Source: Planctomycetota bacterium
GTDB lineage: Bacteria; Planctomycetota; Phycisphaerae; Phycisphaerales; UBA1924
DNA length: 39,363 bases
Reading direction: 5' to 3'
Assembly (NCBI GenBank): GCA_018968885.1
Contig: JAGWZK010000024.1
Coordinates: 1 to 39,363, forward strand
In this document: piece by piece, positions 1 through 9,000 of the stretch
How the letters are laid out: each line of letters begins with the position of its first letter
Position numbering within the stretch: position 1 is the stretch's first letter
The notes under the pieces: generated by a model
Told to the model about the DNA's origin: nothing
The model's input: the letters and a program-made list of their open reading frames with translations, nothing else
Databases searched by the model: none
Position numbers and translations under genes: made by a program

Positions 1-171
1 TCGATGAAGAGAGTGAAGCGAGCGGCATCGGAATGTGAGAGCGCGGCGGACATGATGAGCGAATGTACCGCGTTGTGGCGAGCGCGCCAAGAGATGAAAA
101 TGGCGAACCTGACAGACAGTTGTCAGGTTGTGGGAGGAGAAGGTGACAGACAGTTGTCAGGGTCTGGATAA
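1..171 (+). CDS. possible 3' end of an upstream gene (partial, hypothetical)
   Basis: Frame 1 is open from the window edge to a TAA at 169-171 (56 codons). The first 36 or so codons look like a charged helical segment (ASECESAADMMSE, then ALWRARQEMKMANL) and favour G-ending third positions, as the plus-strand genes here do. The last 20 codons run through the 17-bp direct repeat at 110-160 and look like read-through of repeat DNA rather than conserved protein. No family is recognised. It could also be a chance open frame, since it is short and its start lies outside the window. Confidence 0.25.
   Translation, partial: SMKRVKRAASECESAADMMSECTALWRARQEMKMANLTDSCQVVGGEGDRQLSGSG
110..160. repeat. 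17-bp direct repeat with internal dyad
   Basis: The 17-mer TGACAGACAGTTGTCAG occurs at 110-126 and again at 144-160, 34 bp apart. Each copy contains inverted arms (TGACA and TGTCA around a 7-nt centre), so each could be a protein-binding site or a small hairpin. No gene with a start nearby reads away from it, so an operator role is not supported by context. It may be a degraded member of the short intergenic repeats seen elsewhere in the window. Confidence 0.55.
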
Positions 172-230
172 AAGAGGCATGAGGAGCGAGGCACTTTGCG
201 CGAGAGAAAGCAGAAAGGCAAGCCGTCAGA

Positions 231-244
231 CACCAGGCATCAGG
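231..244 (+). repeat. short interspersed repeat, ACCAGGCATCAGG family (copy 1)
   Basis: CACCAGGCATCAGG at 231-244 matches the core of longer copies at 19317-19338 and 20606-20627, and a diverged copy near 20707-20727. Here it lies in non-coding DNA. The plus-strand frame through it reads DTRHQ, the same peptide frame (GTRHQ) used in the two coding copies. Confidence 0.5.
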
Positions 245-356
245 AAAAGCAGTGGCAGGGAAAGTGGGAAGGGCTGATTTCATATGCCGCGATTCTCGCG
301 GCACAATGTGAAGGAAGAGGGGATGTAGACCGTGTAGATGTGTGGATGGATCGCTT

Positions 357-592
357 TCCACGGGTTGCGCTCGAAGACTCGCTTCACCCGTGGCTACACC
401 CCTTCGCCCCGATGGGGCGAAAGCAGTGCGGCATGGGGTCTGTGCATCGCGAGACCATGTAGAAAATGAAAGGGATATCTTCCACGGGTTGCGCTCGAAG
501 ACTCGCTTCACCCATGGCTACACCCCTTCGCCCCGATGGGGCGAAAGCAGTGCGGCATGAAGTGGGTGCATCGAGAGACCGTGTAGAAAATT
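357..592. repeat. tandem 124-bp repeat, two two-hairpin units
   Basis: Two copies with a 124-bp period occupy about 357-468 and 481-592. Each starts with an 8-bp stem (CCACGGGT at 358-365 pairing ACCCGTGG at 386-393; in copy 2, 482-489 with 510-517, one mismatch). The sequence GGCTA and a short spacer follow, then a second 8-bp stem with a GAT tri-loop (TTCGCCCC/GGGGCGAA, 403-421 and 527-545). The tails, reading tgcatcg..gagacc..gtagaaaat, are also repeated. Open frames through the unit (196-462, 342-560, and the minus strand) are not gene-like. It resembles REP/BIME-type intergenic repeats in architecture, but no transposase is nearby. Confidence 0.75.
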
Positions 593-604
593 GATGGGCT
601 CTTT

Positions 605-665
605 CCGGGGGTGTCCGCTTTGCTGACGACCTCCGGCTATTCACTTTCACCACTACGTGGTGAAA
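605..665. repeat. third two-hairpin unit, diverged; possible GH2 3' terminator
   Basis: This unit keeps the same layout with different stem sequences. Arms CCGGGGGT (605-612) and ACCTCCGG (629-636) pair with one G-T type mismatch. They are followed by CTA and then a perfect 9-bp stem, TTTCACCAC (645-653) with GTGGTGAAA (657-665), around a TAC tri-loop. It lies 10 bp beyond the stop of the minus-strand GH2 gene and could end its transcript, although there is no U-run on that strand. Confidence 0.55.
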
Positions 666-674
666 AGCGCCTCG

Positions 675-3002
675 TCACTTTGTCATGAACAATCCGGCAT
701 CGATTCCCTGGCCGCCGAACTTCTGGTGGCAGTGGATGGCGATGGTGTTGCTTCCTGCTTTGAGTGAGGCGAGCGATTCGGGTGTGAGGTCGAAGGTGCG
801 GTAACTGGTGGTGTATCCCTCGGCTTTGACCGCGAGGATGCCGTTGATGTAGACCTCGGCATCTTCATCGTGGTAGAGGGAGAGTTTGATGGAGTCCTTC
901 ATGGAGTCATTGAGAGTGAACGAGGCCGGGAGATCGAAGGTGCGGCGGAGCCAGATGTCGGAGGTTTTCCACTCGGTGCCGATGATGGCGTTGGGTGTGC
1001 CGCGGGTGCCGAAGCCGGACTTGCCTTTGAGCCACGGTGAGGCCTGCGCGGAGGGATCGAACGAGGAAGATTCCCAACCTGATGCCGGAGCGGTGGTGGT
1101 GAAGGACCACTCGGGGCGATCTTTCTCGGCGAGGCGATTGGCGTGGGGAACGAGCCATGTCTTTGTAGGCGCAGGTGCATACAACGCGGCGGTGGCTTTG
1201 CGGACGCGCTCGGGATCGATCTTCCACTGGCGGCGGTCGTAAGAGAGCCAGCCGTTGACCTCGATCTCGACATCGGTGGTCTGCGTGTAAACGGCGGCGG
1301 AGAGGCCATCGGCGATGAGGTTGGGGATTTGCTTGAGGAGATCGTTGTACGCCGCGGTGAGCGTGGTCTTATCGGGGTAGGACTTGTATCCCCAGTTGTT
1401 CTTGTTGACCCAGGTGTGACCATCGAGAGGGAGGCCCAGGCCGCCGAACTCGCCGAGGACGCTGGCGCGGTTGGATTCGAGGGGAGGGCAGGTGGGGTCG
1501 GGATAGGCGTGGTAGTCGAGGGTGTCGCCGACGTTCATGTCGGTCCAGCCGCTGGCGTTGTTGACGAGGCGCGTGGGGTCCCAGGTCTTGACCTTGTTCG
1601 CGATTTCGCGCGACCAATTCAGATCGTTCTGACCCCACCCTTCATTCCATGGAACCCACATGATGATGGAGGGGTGACGGGCAAGATCGGTGATGATCTC
1701 TTTGGCTTCATTCTCGAAGTTGGCTTTCCACTCGGCGGTGAGGGGGGGTGACTTCTTGTGTTCTCTGTCGTCGGCCCCGCCGCGACCATCGGCAAAGAAG
1801 GGGCTGGGGATGTCTTGCCAGACGAGGATGCCCATGCGGTCGCACCATGTGTAGTAGAGCTCTGATTCGACCTTGACGTGTTTGCGAAGCATGTTGCAGC
1901 CGAACTTGCGGATGGCCTTGAGGTCAAAGACCATGGCCTCTTCGTTGGGGGGTGTGTAGAGACCATCGGGCCAGTAGCCTTGATCGAGAGGGCCGAACTG
2001 AAAGAGAGGCTTGCCGTTGAGCATGAGGCGGTTGATGCCTGCTTCATCTTTGGCGACGGCGATGTCGCGGCAGGCAAAATAGGTCTTGACCATGTCGACG
2101 ATGGTGTCGCCACGCTTCAGGACGACTTCGGCGTTGTAGAGATGGGGGCTGGAGGGGGACCAGGTCTTGACGCCGCCGATCTGAATGCGCGGGCTGGCTT
2201 TGGGGCCGGGGTTACTGAGTTGGATGTTGGCGCCATCGAAAGAGACTTCGAGGGTGAGGCCATCGGTGGGGCCGTTGATGGTGATGTTGGATTCGATGAG
2301 GCCGTTGGCGGAACCCTTGATGACGGCGTTGGTGATGGAGGTGGCGGGGAGGGGTTCGAGCCAGACGGTCTGCCAGATGCCGCTGATGCTGGTGTACCAG
2401 ATGCCACTGGAGACATCCCACTGCTTGCCGCGGGGCTGGCCGCCAGCGTTGGTGGGGTCGGTGACGCGGACGATGATTTCGTTTTGGCCGGAGGTGAGTG
2501 CGGAAGTGATGTCGATGCTGAAGGGGTCGTAGCCACCCTTGTGTGCGCCGACGTCTTTGCCGTTGACTTGGACGGTGCAGGACCAATCGACCGCGCCGAA
2601 GTGGAGCATGATGCGGCGATCAGCGCCGAAGGAAGACCACTCGGCGGGAGTGGTGAAGGAGCGGCGGTAGGTGATGACATCGGTGGGAGCGACACGCTTG
2701 CCGACACCGGAGAGGGAGGACTCGACGGGGAATGGGACGAGGATTTTGGTATCGAAGGTGGGGGCGGCGTTACCGCTGGTGATGGAGAGATCCCAAAGGC
2801 CGTTGAGATTGAGCCAGGCATCGCGGGCGAGGGTGGGGCGGGGGTATTGGGGCCAGACGTTTTCGGGAGTGACGGATTCGGCCCATGGCGTGGAGAGGGG
2901 AGTGGGGGCGGGTTTCCAGATTGCTGGATCTGCGGCCAACGCATTGCACGCAAGGGTGGAAGAAACTGTGAGGATGAACGCGGCGAGGTGTGTGCGAGTC
3001 AT
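675..3002 (-). CDS. secreted glycoside hydrolase family 2 (beta-galactosidase/glucuronidase-like)
   Basis: This 775-aa protein has a signal peptide (hydrophobic FILTVSSTLACNALA, likely cut after residue 23). An N-terminal GH2 sugar-binding jelly roll follows at about 45-215 (LNLNGLWDLSI, VPFPVESSLSG, YRRSF). The immunoglobulin-like part spans about 216-310 and the TIM barrel about 325-600. The acid/base Glu is E454 in WNEGWGQ and the nucleophile is probably E518 in LGEFGG, as expected for a retaining beta-glycosidase. The C-terminal 150 residues form an extra beta-sandwich (DIWLRRTFDLP, AEVYINGILA) resembling a galactose-binding-like fold. The exact substrate cannot be read from the sequence. 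It is probably exported for polysaccharide degradation. The ATG at 3000-3002 is chosen because the signal peptide begins there. It lies 30 bp after the broken S41 gene on the same strand. Confidence 0.93.
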   Translation of the reverse strand: MTRTHLAAFILTVSSTLACNALAADPAIWKPAPTPLSTPWAESVTPENVWPQYPRPTLARDAWLNLNGLWDLSITSGNAAPTFDTKILVPFPVESSLSGVGKRVAPTDVITYRRSFTTPAEWSSFGADRRIMLHFGAVDWSCTVQVNGKDVGAHKGGYDPFSIDITSALTSGQNEIIVRVTDPTNAGGQPRGKQWDVSSGIWYTSISGIWQTVWLEPLPATSITNAVIKGSANGLIESNITINGPTDGLTLEVSFDGANIQLSNPGPKASPRIQIGGVKTWSPSSPHLYNAEVVLKRGDTIVDMVKTYFACRDIAVAKDEAGINRLMLNGKPLFQFGPLDQGYWPDGLYTPPNEEAMVFDLKAIRKFGCNMLRKHVKVESELYYTWCDRMGILVWQDIPSPFFADGRGGADDREHKKSPPLTAEWKANFENEAKEIITDLARHPSIIMWVPWNEGWGQNDLNWSREIANKVKTWDPTRLVNNASGWTDMNVGDTLDYHAYPDPTCPPLESNRASVLGEFGGLGLPLDGHTWVNKNNWGYKSYPDKTTLTAAYNDLLKQIPNLIADGLSAAVYTQTTDVEIEVNGWLSYDRRQWKIDPERVRKATAALYAPAPTKTWLVPHANRLAEKDRPEWSFTTTAPASGWESSSFDPSAQASPWLKGKSGFGTRGTPNAIIGTEWKTSDIWLRRTFDLPASFTLNDSMKDSIKLSLYHDEDAEVYINGILAVKAEGYTTSYRTFDLTPESLASLKAGSNTIAIHCHQKFGGQGIDAGLFMTK

Positions 3003-3032
3003 GCGGAGAGCATACTCGATCCGCGCTGCGGC

Positions 3033-4642
3033 TTACTTGGTGAGGAGGCGTTTCACAGCTTGAAGCACGGAGTCGTTGCCAGACGCGATATCGGCGGCGG
3101 TGGTGGGGATGAGGAGGTCGGGGGTGAGGCCAGCATCGGGGGTGTTGGGATCTTCCGGGAAGGCGGCGATGAGGGGGAGATCGACCTCGATCTTTGAGTG
3201 TGGGAGGCGGAGGAAGAAGAACGCGCCGCCATTGATGCCGCGTTGATTGCCGCCGGTGGGCTCGCCGACGATGGTGGCGAGTTTGTTGCGTTGGATGAGG
3301 GAAGCGAAGTTGAAGGTGGCGGAGGAGCAGGTGGCATCGACGAGGACAAAGACTTTGCCGGTGTAGCGCTTGCGCGAGGGGGAGACTTCGGTGCCGTTGG
3401 GATTGTCTCCGAAGCGAGAGAGTTCGAAAAAGGGTTGTGAGCCACTGGCGACGAAAGAAGGTGTGGGGATGGACTTGGCCTTCCTGCCCCAATTGCGGAA
3501 GGATTCATCCCAGGTGTTGAGGTAGGGGTTGAGGTCTTCGGGAGTTTTCTGATAGCGGACGAAGCGCTGAGTGTTGGGGATGGTGAGGTCTTTGGTGATG
3601 AGGCGTGAGATGATGAGGTTGCCGCATTCGTTGCCACCTTCGTTGCCACGAAGATCGATGATGAGGTGCGGAGTTTTTGCTTTGACGATGGAGTCGAGGG
3701 TGTCATCGAGCCAGGACTCCCAATCCCACTTGGTGTTGTAGACGGCCCATGTGGGCATGGTGAGGAGCGCGGCGGGGGCGTGGGTGTCGGAGGTGAGGGT
3801 GGTGAACTGCCAGAGAGGAGCGTCTTTGGGTGCGGTGGGGCGGAGGGATGCTCCCTGTAACTGGCGCTGGGCGTAGGTGTGGGCTTTTTCGGTGATGGTG
3901 ATGGATGCTGTTGAGTTTGGAGGAGTGAAGGTGATTTGGAAGTTGGCGGAAGAGGAAGGGAAGAAGAGAGGGAAGTAGATATCGAAGGCCTCGTAGCGCG
4001 AGCCAGCGGTGGTATCGAGATAGCGGATGCGCTTGGCATCGTTGGAGCCATCGGCGCGGGCGATGGTGAGGAGTTTGGTGAGGATGTCGGCAGTGGGGAT
4101 GTTTTTGATGGAGAGGATCTCACTGCCGCGGATGAGGCGGGTGTCGGTGGTAAAGGGGTGCGTGACGATCATCTTGCGATCGATCCAGCGGAAGTGGAAG
4201 GGAGGTGCTGGTTGTGTTGAAGGAGTACGGGAGCGATTTCCTTTTTCGGTTGATTGAAGAAGTTGGTGTATGTGTGGCCGCACTTGATGGTGGCGAGGAA
4301 TTGGGAGAGGGTGAGAAAGGTCTCGGGAAGGGTGCGGTCTTGTGAGGCGAAGGTGTTGAGGGTTTCCCAGCGTGCCGCGAGAGCTGCGGGGGTGTTGTAG
4401 CGGTAGAGGCCGGGATGTAAGGCCTCGAAGGCCTGCCGGAGAATTGTGAGATCTTTCTGCAGGTCAGTTGATGAGATGATGGGTGTGGCGCCTGGCGCGG
4501 CGGAGGCAGGAACTGGTTCGGGAGAGGCGGGTTGCAGTTCGGAGAGAGTGACGGAAGAGTGGGTGGTGACCGCCAGCGAGACGACGAGAGTGATTGCGAG
4601 CCTGGCGTGGCTTTCGATGAGGGATGTGGCGCGGATTCGCTG
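3033..4642 (-). pseudogene. S41 family peptidase, frameshifted and without a canonical start
   Basis: The C-terminal frame (open from 4283 to the stop at 3033) contains a tail-specific-protease fold. It has HLIIDLRGNEGG, a probable catalytic Ser region VDATCSSATFNF, and the motif VGEPTGGNQRG typical of S41 peptidases. The N-terminal part lies in a different minus-strand frame, read from just after the glycosylase stop (4645) to a TGA at 4169. It shows a hydrophobic export-like stretch (RLAITLVVSLAV) and S41-like text (DLTILRQAFEALHPGLYRY, FLATIKCGHTYTNFF). The two frames meet near 4205, where QHNQ should run on into PFHFRW. No ATG, GTG or TTG is present in the N-terminal frame between the glycosylase stop and the hydrophobic segment. 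It is therefore either a decaying gene or a gene hit by one or two sequence errors. If only the C-terminal frame is translated, the product lacks its export signal. Confidence 0.8.
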
Positions 4643-4645
4643 AGG

Positions 4646-5572
4646 TCAGGGCTGGGTTGATGGACGCGGCGTGTCGAAATCGTCCCACTCTTCGGGGGTG
4701 CGGGGCCAATCGTCGCCTAAGAGGCGGGAGAGGGAGCGATCGGCGAGGATCTTGCCACCGGTCTGGCAGGTGGGGCAGTAGTTGAATTCGTTTTCAGCGC
4801 GGACGATGCGCTGAACTTTGGTTTGGCAGACGGGGCAGGGTTTGCCGAACTTGCCGTGGACTGCGAAATCGGGGCGGAAGGCGGTGATATCGCCGGGGCC
4901 TGGGAAGGTGTGCGCGAATTCGGATTGAAGCCGCGCGATCCAGAGGTTGAGGGTGGAGGGGATGGCGTGAGCGAGGCGTGACCACTCATCGGGAGTGAGG
5001 CGCGAGGTGTGGGTGATGGGGGAGAGTTTGGCGGCGTGGAGGACTTCGTCGCTGTAGGCGTTGCCGATGCCGCGGATGGTGTGGGGATCGGTGAGGGCGC
5101 GCTTGATGGTGCGATTGGGAGTGCGGAGGGCGGCGATGAGTTGATCGGGGGTGGAGGTGAGTGGGTCGAGGCCACCGGGATCGAGCGTGGAGAGGGAGGC
5201 GGTGGGGAGGATGTGGAGGGAGGCGCGTTTCTTTTGGCTGGCTTCGGTGAGGATGAGGGTGCCGGCGGTAGTGCGGAGACGAGCGAGTTCGATTTTGCTG
5301 GGGAGGCCGGTTTTGGCGGATGAGTCGATGAAGCGGAAGCGACCGGCGATCATGAGATGGATGACGAGTGAGATGTGGTTGTCGCAGGAGATGACGATGC
5401 GCTTTCCGAGGGTGGAGACGTCGGTGATGCGATGGGATTCGACGGCGTCGGGCGGAGGATCGAAGGTGCGGAGGAGGAAGGGGAAGCGGATCAGGAGGGA
5501 ATTGATGGTGGTGTTGAGAAGGCGTTGCGTGAGGCAATCGCGGTAGACGAGGATGTCGGGGAGTTCGGGCAT
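4646..5572 (-). CDS. Fpg/Nei family DNA glycosylase-AP lyase
   Basis: A 308-aa base-excision repair enzyme. It begins MPELPD, giving the catalytic N-terminal Pro (P2) and E3 of the family, and has the conserved Lys loop in STLGKR (near residue 57). A helix-two-turn-helix domain follows at about 140-230 (IRGIGNAYSDEVLHAAKLSP). A C4 zinc finger closes the core: CPVC near 245 and CPTC about 22 residues later. About 30 further residues (SRLLGDDWPRTPEEWDDF) follow the finger, more than in typical Fpg. Whether it prefers 8-oxoguanine (Fpg-like) or oxidised pyrimidines (Nei-like) cannot be decided here. The start is fixed by the PELP motif, which must follow the initiator Met. The S41 remnant begins immediately after its stop. 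Confidence 0.93.
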   Translation of the reverse strand: MPELPDILVYRDCLTQRLLNTTINSLLIRFPFLLRTFDPPPDAVESHRITDVSTLGKRIVISCDNHISLVIHLMIAGRFRFIDSSAKTGLPSKIELARLRTTAGTLILTEASQKKRASLHILPTASLSTLDPGGLDPLTSTPDQLIAALRTPNRTIKRALTDPHTIRGIGNAYSDEVLHAAKLSPITHTSRLTPDEWSRLAHAIPSTLNLWIARLQSEFAHTFPGPGDITAFRPDFAVHGKFGKPCPVCQTKVQRIVRAENEFNYCPTCQTGGKILADRSLSRLLGDDWPRTPEEWDDFDTPRPSTQP

Positions 5573-5659
5573 GGGGTGATCGCAGGATTATGCGCATGAT
5601 GATGTTGGTAAGTGGGGGTTGGGGGATGTGGTATGCTGCACTCGAGTGGGAGGTGCGCG

Positions 5660-5872
5660 ATGGCGATTGATCCGATGCTGTATCAGAAGTTGTCGGGGCG
5701 GAGTGGCGATCCGATGACGCGGATGGGTGAGGCCTTGGCGAAGGATGTGAAGGCCAAGCACGCGCGGGACGAGATGCCCAAGGGATTGGCGGGTGGTTTG
5801 GGTGTGAATCGCAAGCCGTGGATCTGGGCGAATATCTATTGGTGGTTCAAGGACAAGATGCGGCCGCGGTGA
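5660..5872 (+). CDS. small protein of unknown function (70 aa)
   Basis: The ATG at 5660 is preceded by GGGAGGT (5648-5654), one of the better ribosome-binding sites in the window. An extended -10 box TGG-TATGCT at 5629-5637 lies just upstream; no good -35 is visible. The protein begins MAIDPMLYQKLSGRSGDP, is rich in Lys, Arg and Met, and ends in an aromatic segment (RKPWIWANIYWWFKDKMRPR) with no clear transmembrane helix. A longer frame starting at 5612 would run over the promoter and is rejected. No family is recognised. It is monocistronic, upstream of the protease gene, which has its own promoter. Confidence 0.7.
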   Translation: MAIDPMLYQKLSGRSGDPMTRMGEALAKDVKAKHARDEMPKGLAGGLGVNRKPWIWANIYWWFKDKMRPR

Positions 5873-5966
5873 TTATCCGTCGGAATGGCACTCGTGGGGT
5901 AGATGCCCTATTTGCGGTGGTTGTCGCGCCGATCCGTGCATTGATGAGCTGCCTCTTAGGAGCTGC

Positions 5967-5994
5967 TTGAAGGCGTTGGCGCGTCTGGTATGCT
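5967..5994 (+). promoter_or_regulatory. putative sigma70-type promoter of the S8 protease gene
   Basis: TTGAAG (5967-5972), a 16-bp spacer, and TATGCT (5989-5994) with an extended TG motif (TGG before the -10). A transcript starting near 6001 would have a leader of about 68 nt before the ATG at 6069. The same TGG-TATGCT extended -10 occurs upstream of the preceding small gene (5629-5637). The -35 falls exactly on the earliest possible start codon of the protease frame (5967), which argues against that start. Confidence 0.45.
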
Positions 5995-6068
5995 GCCCGA
6001 CCGTTCTCGCGAGGTGGTCTGCCAGGTTCGCAAATAGATTCAAAGTCAGTTTCAAAGAGGGTTTCAAC

Positions 6069-9000
6069 ATGTCGAAGCGCGTTTCGCAAAGTCGAATTGG
6101 TGCGAGGTTTTTGATGGCACCGTTGATGGTGATGACACTGGCGGGAATGTGCAGCGGAGCGTTGGGGGCGATGGCGGCGGATGTCGCGCGCGTGAGCAAT
6201 CAAGGCGGCGTGTCGGTGATCCAAGCCGCGAATGTGGAGATTGCGCGGACGCAGGGCGCAGTGAGAAATCTGCGGCAATATGGGCAAGAGGTGGGTGCGG
6301 CGGCATTGGTGTGGCAGGAAGGAGAGGGAGCGCAGAGCCGCGAGATGTATGCCTTCACGCGGGATGGGCAGTCCTGGTCTCGTCCGATCATGCAGGATGC
6401 CAGCCGCGATCTCGCCAAGCTCAACCTGCGCTGGCAGACCTTTGACCCCACGGTGATCGATCATGCCTCCATCGTCCCAGTCGCGCTGGCCACTCCTGAA
6501 TCACCGGTCTATCTCGCGCAGTTTGTGGTCCCGCCGTTTGACGGCATCACCGATCCCTTGGTTCGGGCGGGTGTGGATATGTACGCCGCGCTTCCGGATT
6601 CGGCGATGATCGTGCGGGCTGAGGGTGATGGCCTTGCCGCGCTTCGTGCGAGTCCCTTCCTGCGTGCGCTGATTCCGTATCACGCTGTGTTTAAGACCGA
6701 GCCGAACATCATCAAGGGGTATCTCCCCTCGATCGTCAAGGACGATGCCGCCGCGGCGCTGGCCCGCTCTGATTTTGAAGCCAACTGGGCCAAGCCGTAT
6801 TCGCAGGCCATGGAATCGCTGCGCGCGGGAGGAAAGGCGAGTTTCTGGATTCAGGTGCACCAGCCGGGGTTGGTGATGAAGGAGAAGGTGGCCAGGGCGA
6901 TCAGTGAGTGGGGTGGCGTGGTGCAGGATGTTGGGCTGGATGATTATCTGATGAGGGCGGAACTGAATCAGGAGCAGTTTGTGCGGTTGCTCGGGTTGGC
7001 AGAGGTAGCGTTCAGTGATCCGTGGTCGATGGCAGAGACGGATATGGACATTGAGCGGACTCTGATGGGGGCGAACGCGGTGGAGACAGCGACGGGATTC
7101 TCGGGTGAGGGGGTGCGCGCGGAAGTGATGGATAGTGGTGTGCGGAATACGCACGTGGCACTGACGGCAGCGAACGTGCGGCTGAATAACACCGGCGACA
7201 TGAGTCACGGCACGAGCACGTTTGGCATTTTGTTTGGAACGGGGGCGAGCAATACCGCAGCCCGTGCGCTGCTGCCGGATGCGGAAGCCAAGTATTTTTA
7301 CGCGTATTCAGGGTTGCAGGGGTTTGGCGGAACGGCGAGCCGCCTGACGGTGACGCAGACTTCAGTGAACACCAACAACATCGTGGTGCAGAGCAACAGC
7401 TGGGGAAGTGCGCTGACGACGGCGTACACAACGACTTCGCAGGCGATGGACAACATCATCTGGCAGACGGGGCTGCTGATCTGCCAATCGCAATCCAACG
7501 CGGGGACGCAGAATTCGCGGCCGGAGGCATGGGCCAAGAACGTGCTGGCGGTGGGTGGCGTGGTGCATGGCAACGACACCAACCGGACCAATGACAACTG
7601 GACCAACGGGGCGTCGATCGGTCCAGCAGCAGACGGGCGAGTGAAGCCGGAGCTGGCGAATCACTACGACAATGTGCTGACGACGAGCAGTTCATCTGAC
7701 ACGTCGTACACAACGACCTTCAGCGGCACATCGTCGGCGACGCCGATCACGGCGGGGTACATGGGGTTGATCTTCCAGATGTGGCATGGTGGGATTTTTC
7801 CAGGGTTTGGGCAGGGCGCGAGTGTGTTTGCCAGCCGCCCGTCGTTTGCGACGGCGCGGGCATTGGCGATTCACTCGGCGTACCGGTACAACTGGACGAC
7901 TGGCGGCAGCAACGCCAGCATCAATCGCAACGTGCAAGGTTGGGGCGTAATTGATATCGAGCGTTTGCGGCAACTTGGGCCGTCGATGTACCTGATCAAT
8001 GAATCGCGGAATCTATTGGCTGGGCAATCGGCGACGTACTCGTTTGAGGTGCCGCAAGGCGCACCCAATCTGGCCGTGACGATGGTGTATCGCGATCCGC
8101 CGGGGACGACATCGGCGACGATTCACCGCATCAATGACGTGTCGGTGAAAGTGACCGCACCGGATGGGCAGTTTTATTGGGGAAACAGTGGCCTGAGCGC
8201 GGGGAGTGTGACGAGCCAGGGTGGAACGGCCAACACGCGCGACACGGTGGAGAATGTGTTTCTGACTGCGCCTCGTTCTGGGCGATGGACGGTGCAGGTG
8301 TTTGCGGATGTCGTGGCTGCTGACGGTGATGCTCGCACAGTGGGCGTGAACGATGTGACGTTTGCGCTGGCGGTGTCGGGCGGAGCGAGAACGCCAGTGC
8401 GGGTGCTGTCTTTGGATGCAGCGCGAAGCGCAGCGTGTGGCGATGGTACATTGCTATCGCTGAGCAGCGGACCGGCGTATGCGCGGATTCGCGAGTGGAT
8501 GGCGGATCCGCAGCGGTTTGGTGGTGCCGGGGCGATGGATCGACCGGTGAATCTGCTGCCGGCGGTGAGCGCGATTTCACCGGCGACACTGGCGAATGCG
8601 GATGTTTTGGTGCTGACGCAACCGGCGAGTGCCTTATCGCGGTGCGAGCAGGGGTACTTGGAACGATTCGTCACGCAGGGTGGCGGCGTGGTAGCGTTGT
8701 ATGACGATGCGCCCAGCGATTTGGCAAGTGTGATCGGTGCGAGCGCAGGGGTCAGTGGGGTGGCCGGGGCGTTTGCAACCAATGGCAGCAGCGGCCCGGT
8801 GCTGGCGGGGCCGTTTGGCGCGGTCACCGGGCCGGTGGCGGGTGGAGCGCACGGGACATTTGCCTCGGTGGGAACCGGGACGGCACTGTTGACGAGCGCG
8901 GCGGGAGTTGTGTCGGGGCTATTCACAGTGGGAAGTGGGCGAGCCGTGATCGTGGGAGATGGTGAGTGGGCCAGTGATGCTGCGGCGGATTGCGTGCAGC

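Noticed and set aside
196..560. Possible small proteins encoded by the repeats at the left edge
   Set aside because: Frames through the repeats are short, Arg/His/Cys-rich and cross hairpins; none begins with a ribosome site.
1878..3197. 439-codon plus-strand frame over the GH2 gene
   Set aside because: It is antisense to a clear GH2 enzyme and is Gly/Asp/Val-rich with no domain sense. Several similar long frames (10438-11706, 24835-26235, 26550-27923, 20782-22092) arise the same way from strong third-position G/C bias.
5967..6068. N-terminal extension of the S8 protease (start at 5967)
   Set aside because: The codon overlaps the -35 box, and a proper signal peptide with a ribosome site begins at 6069.
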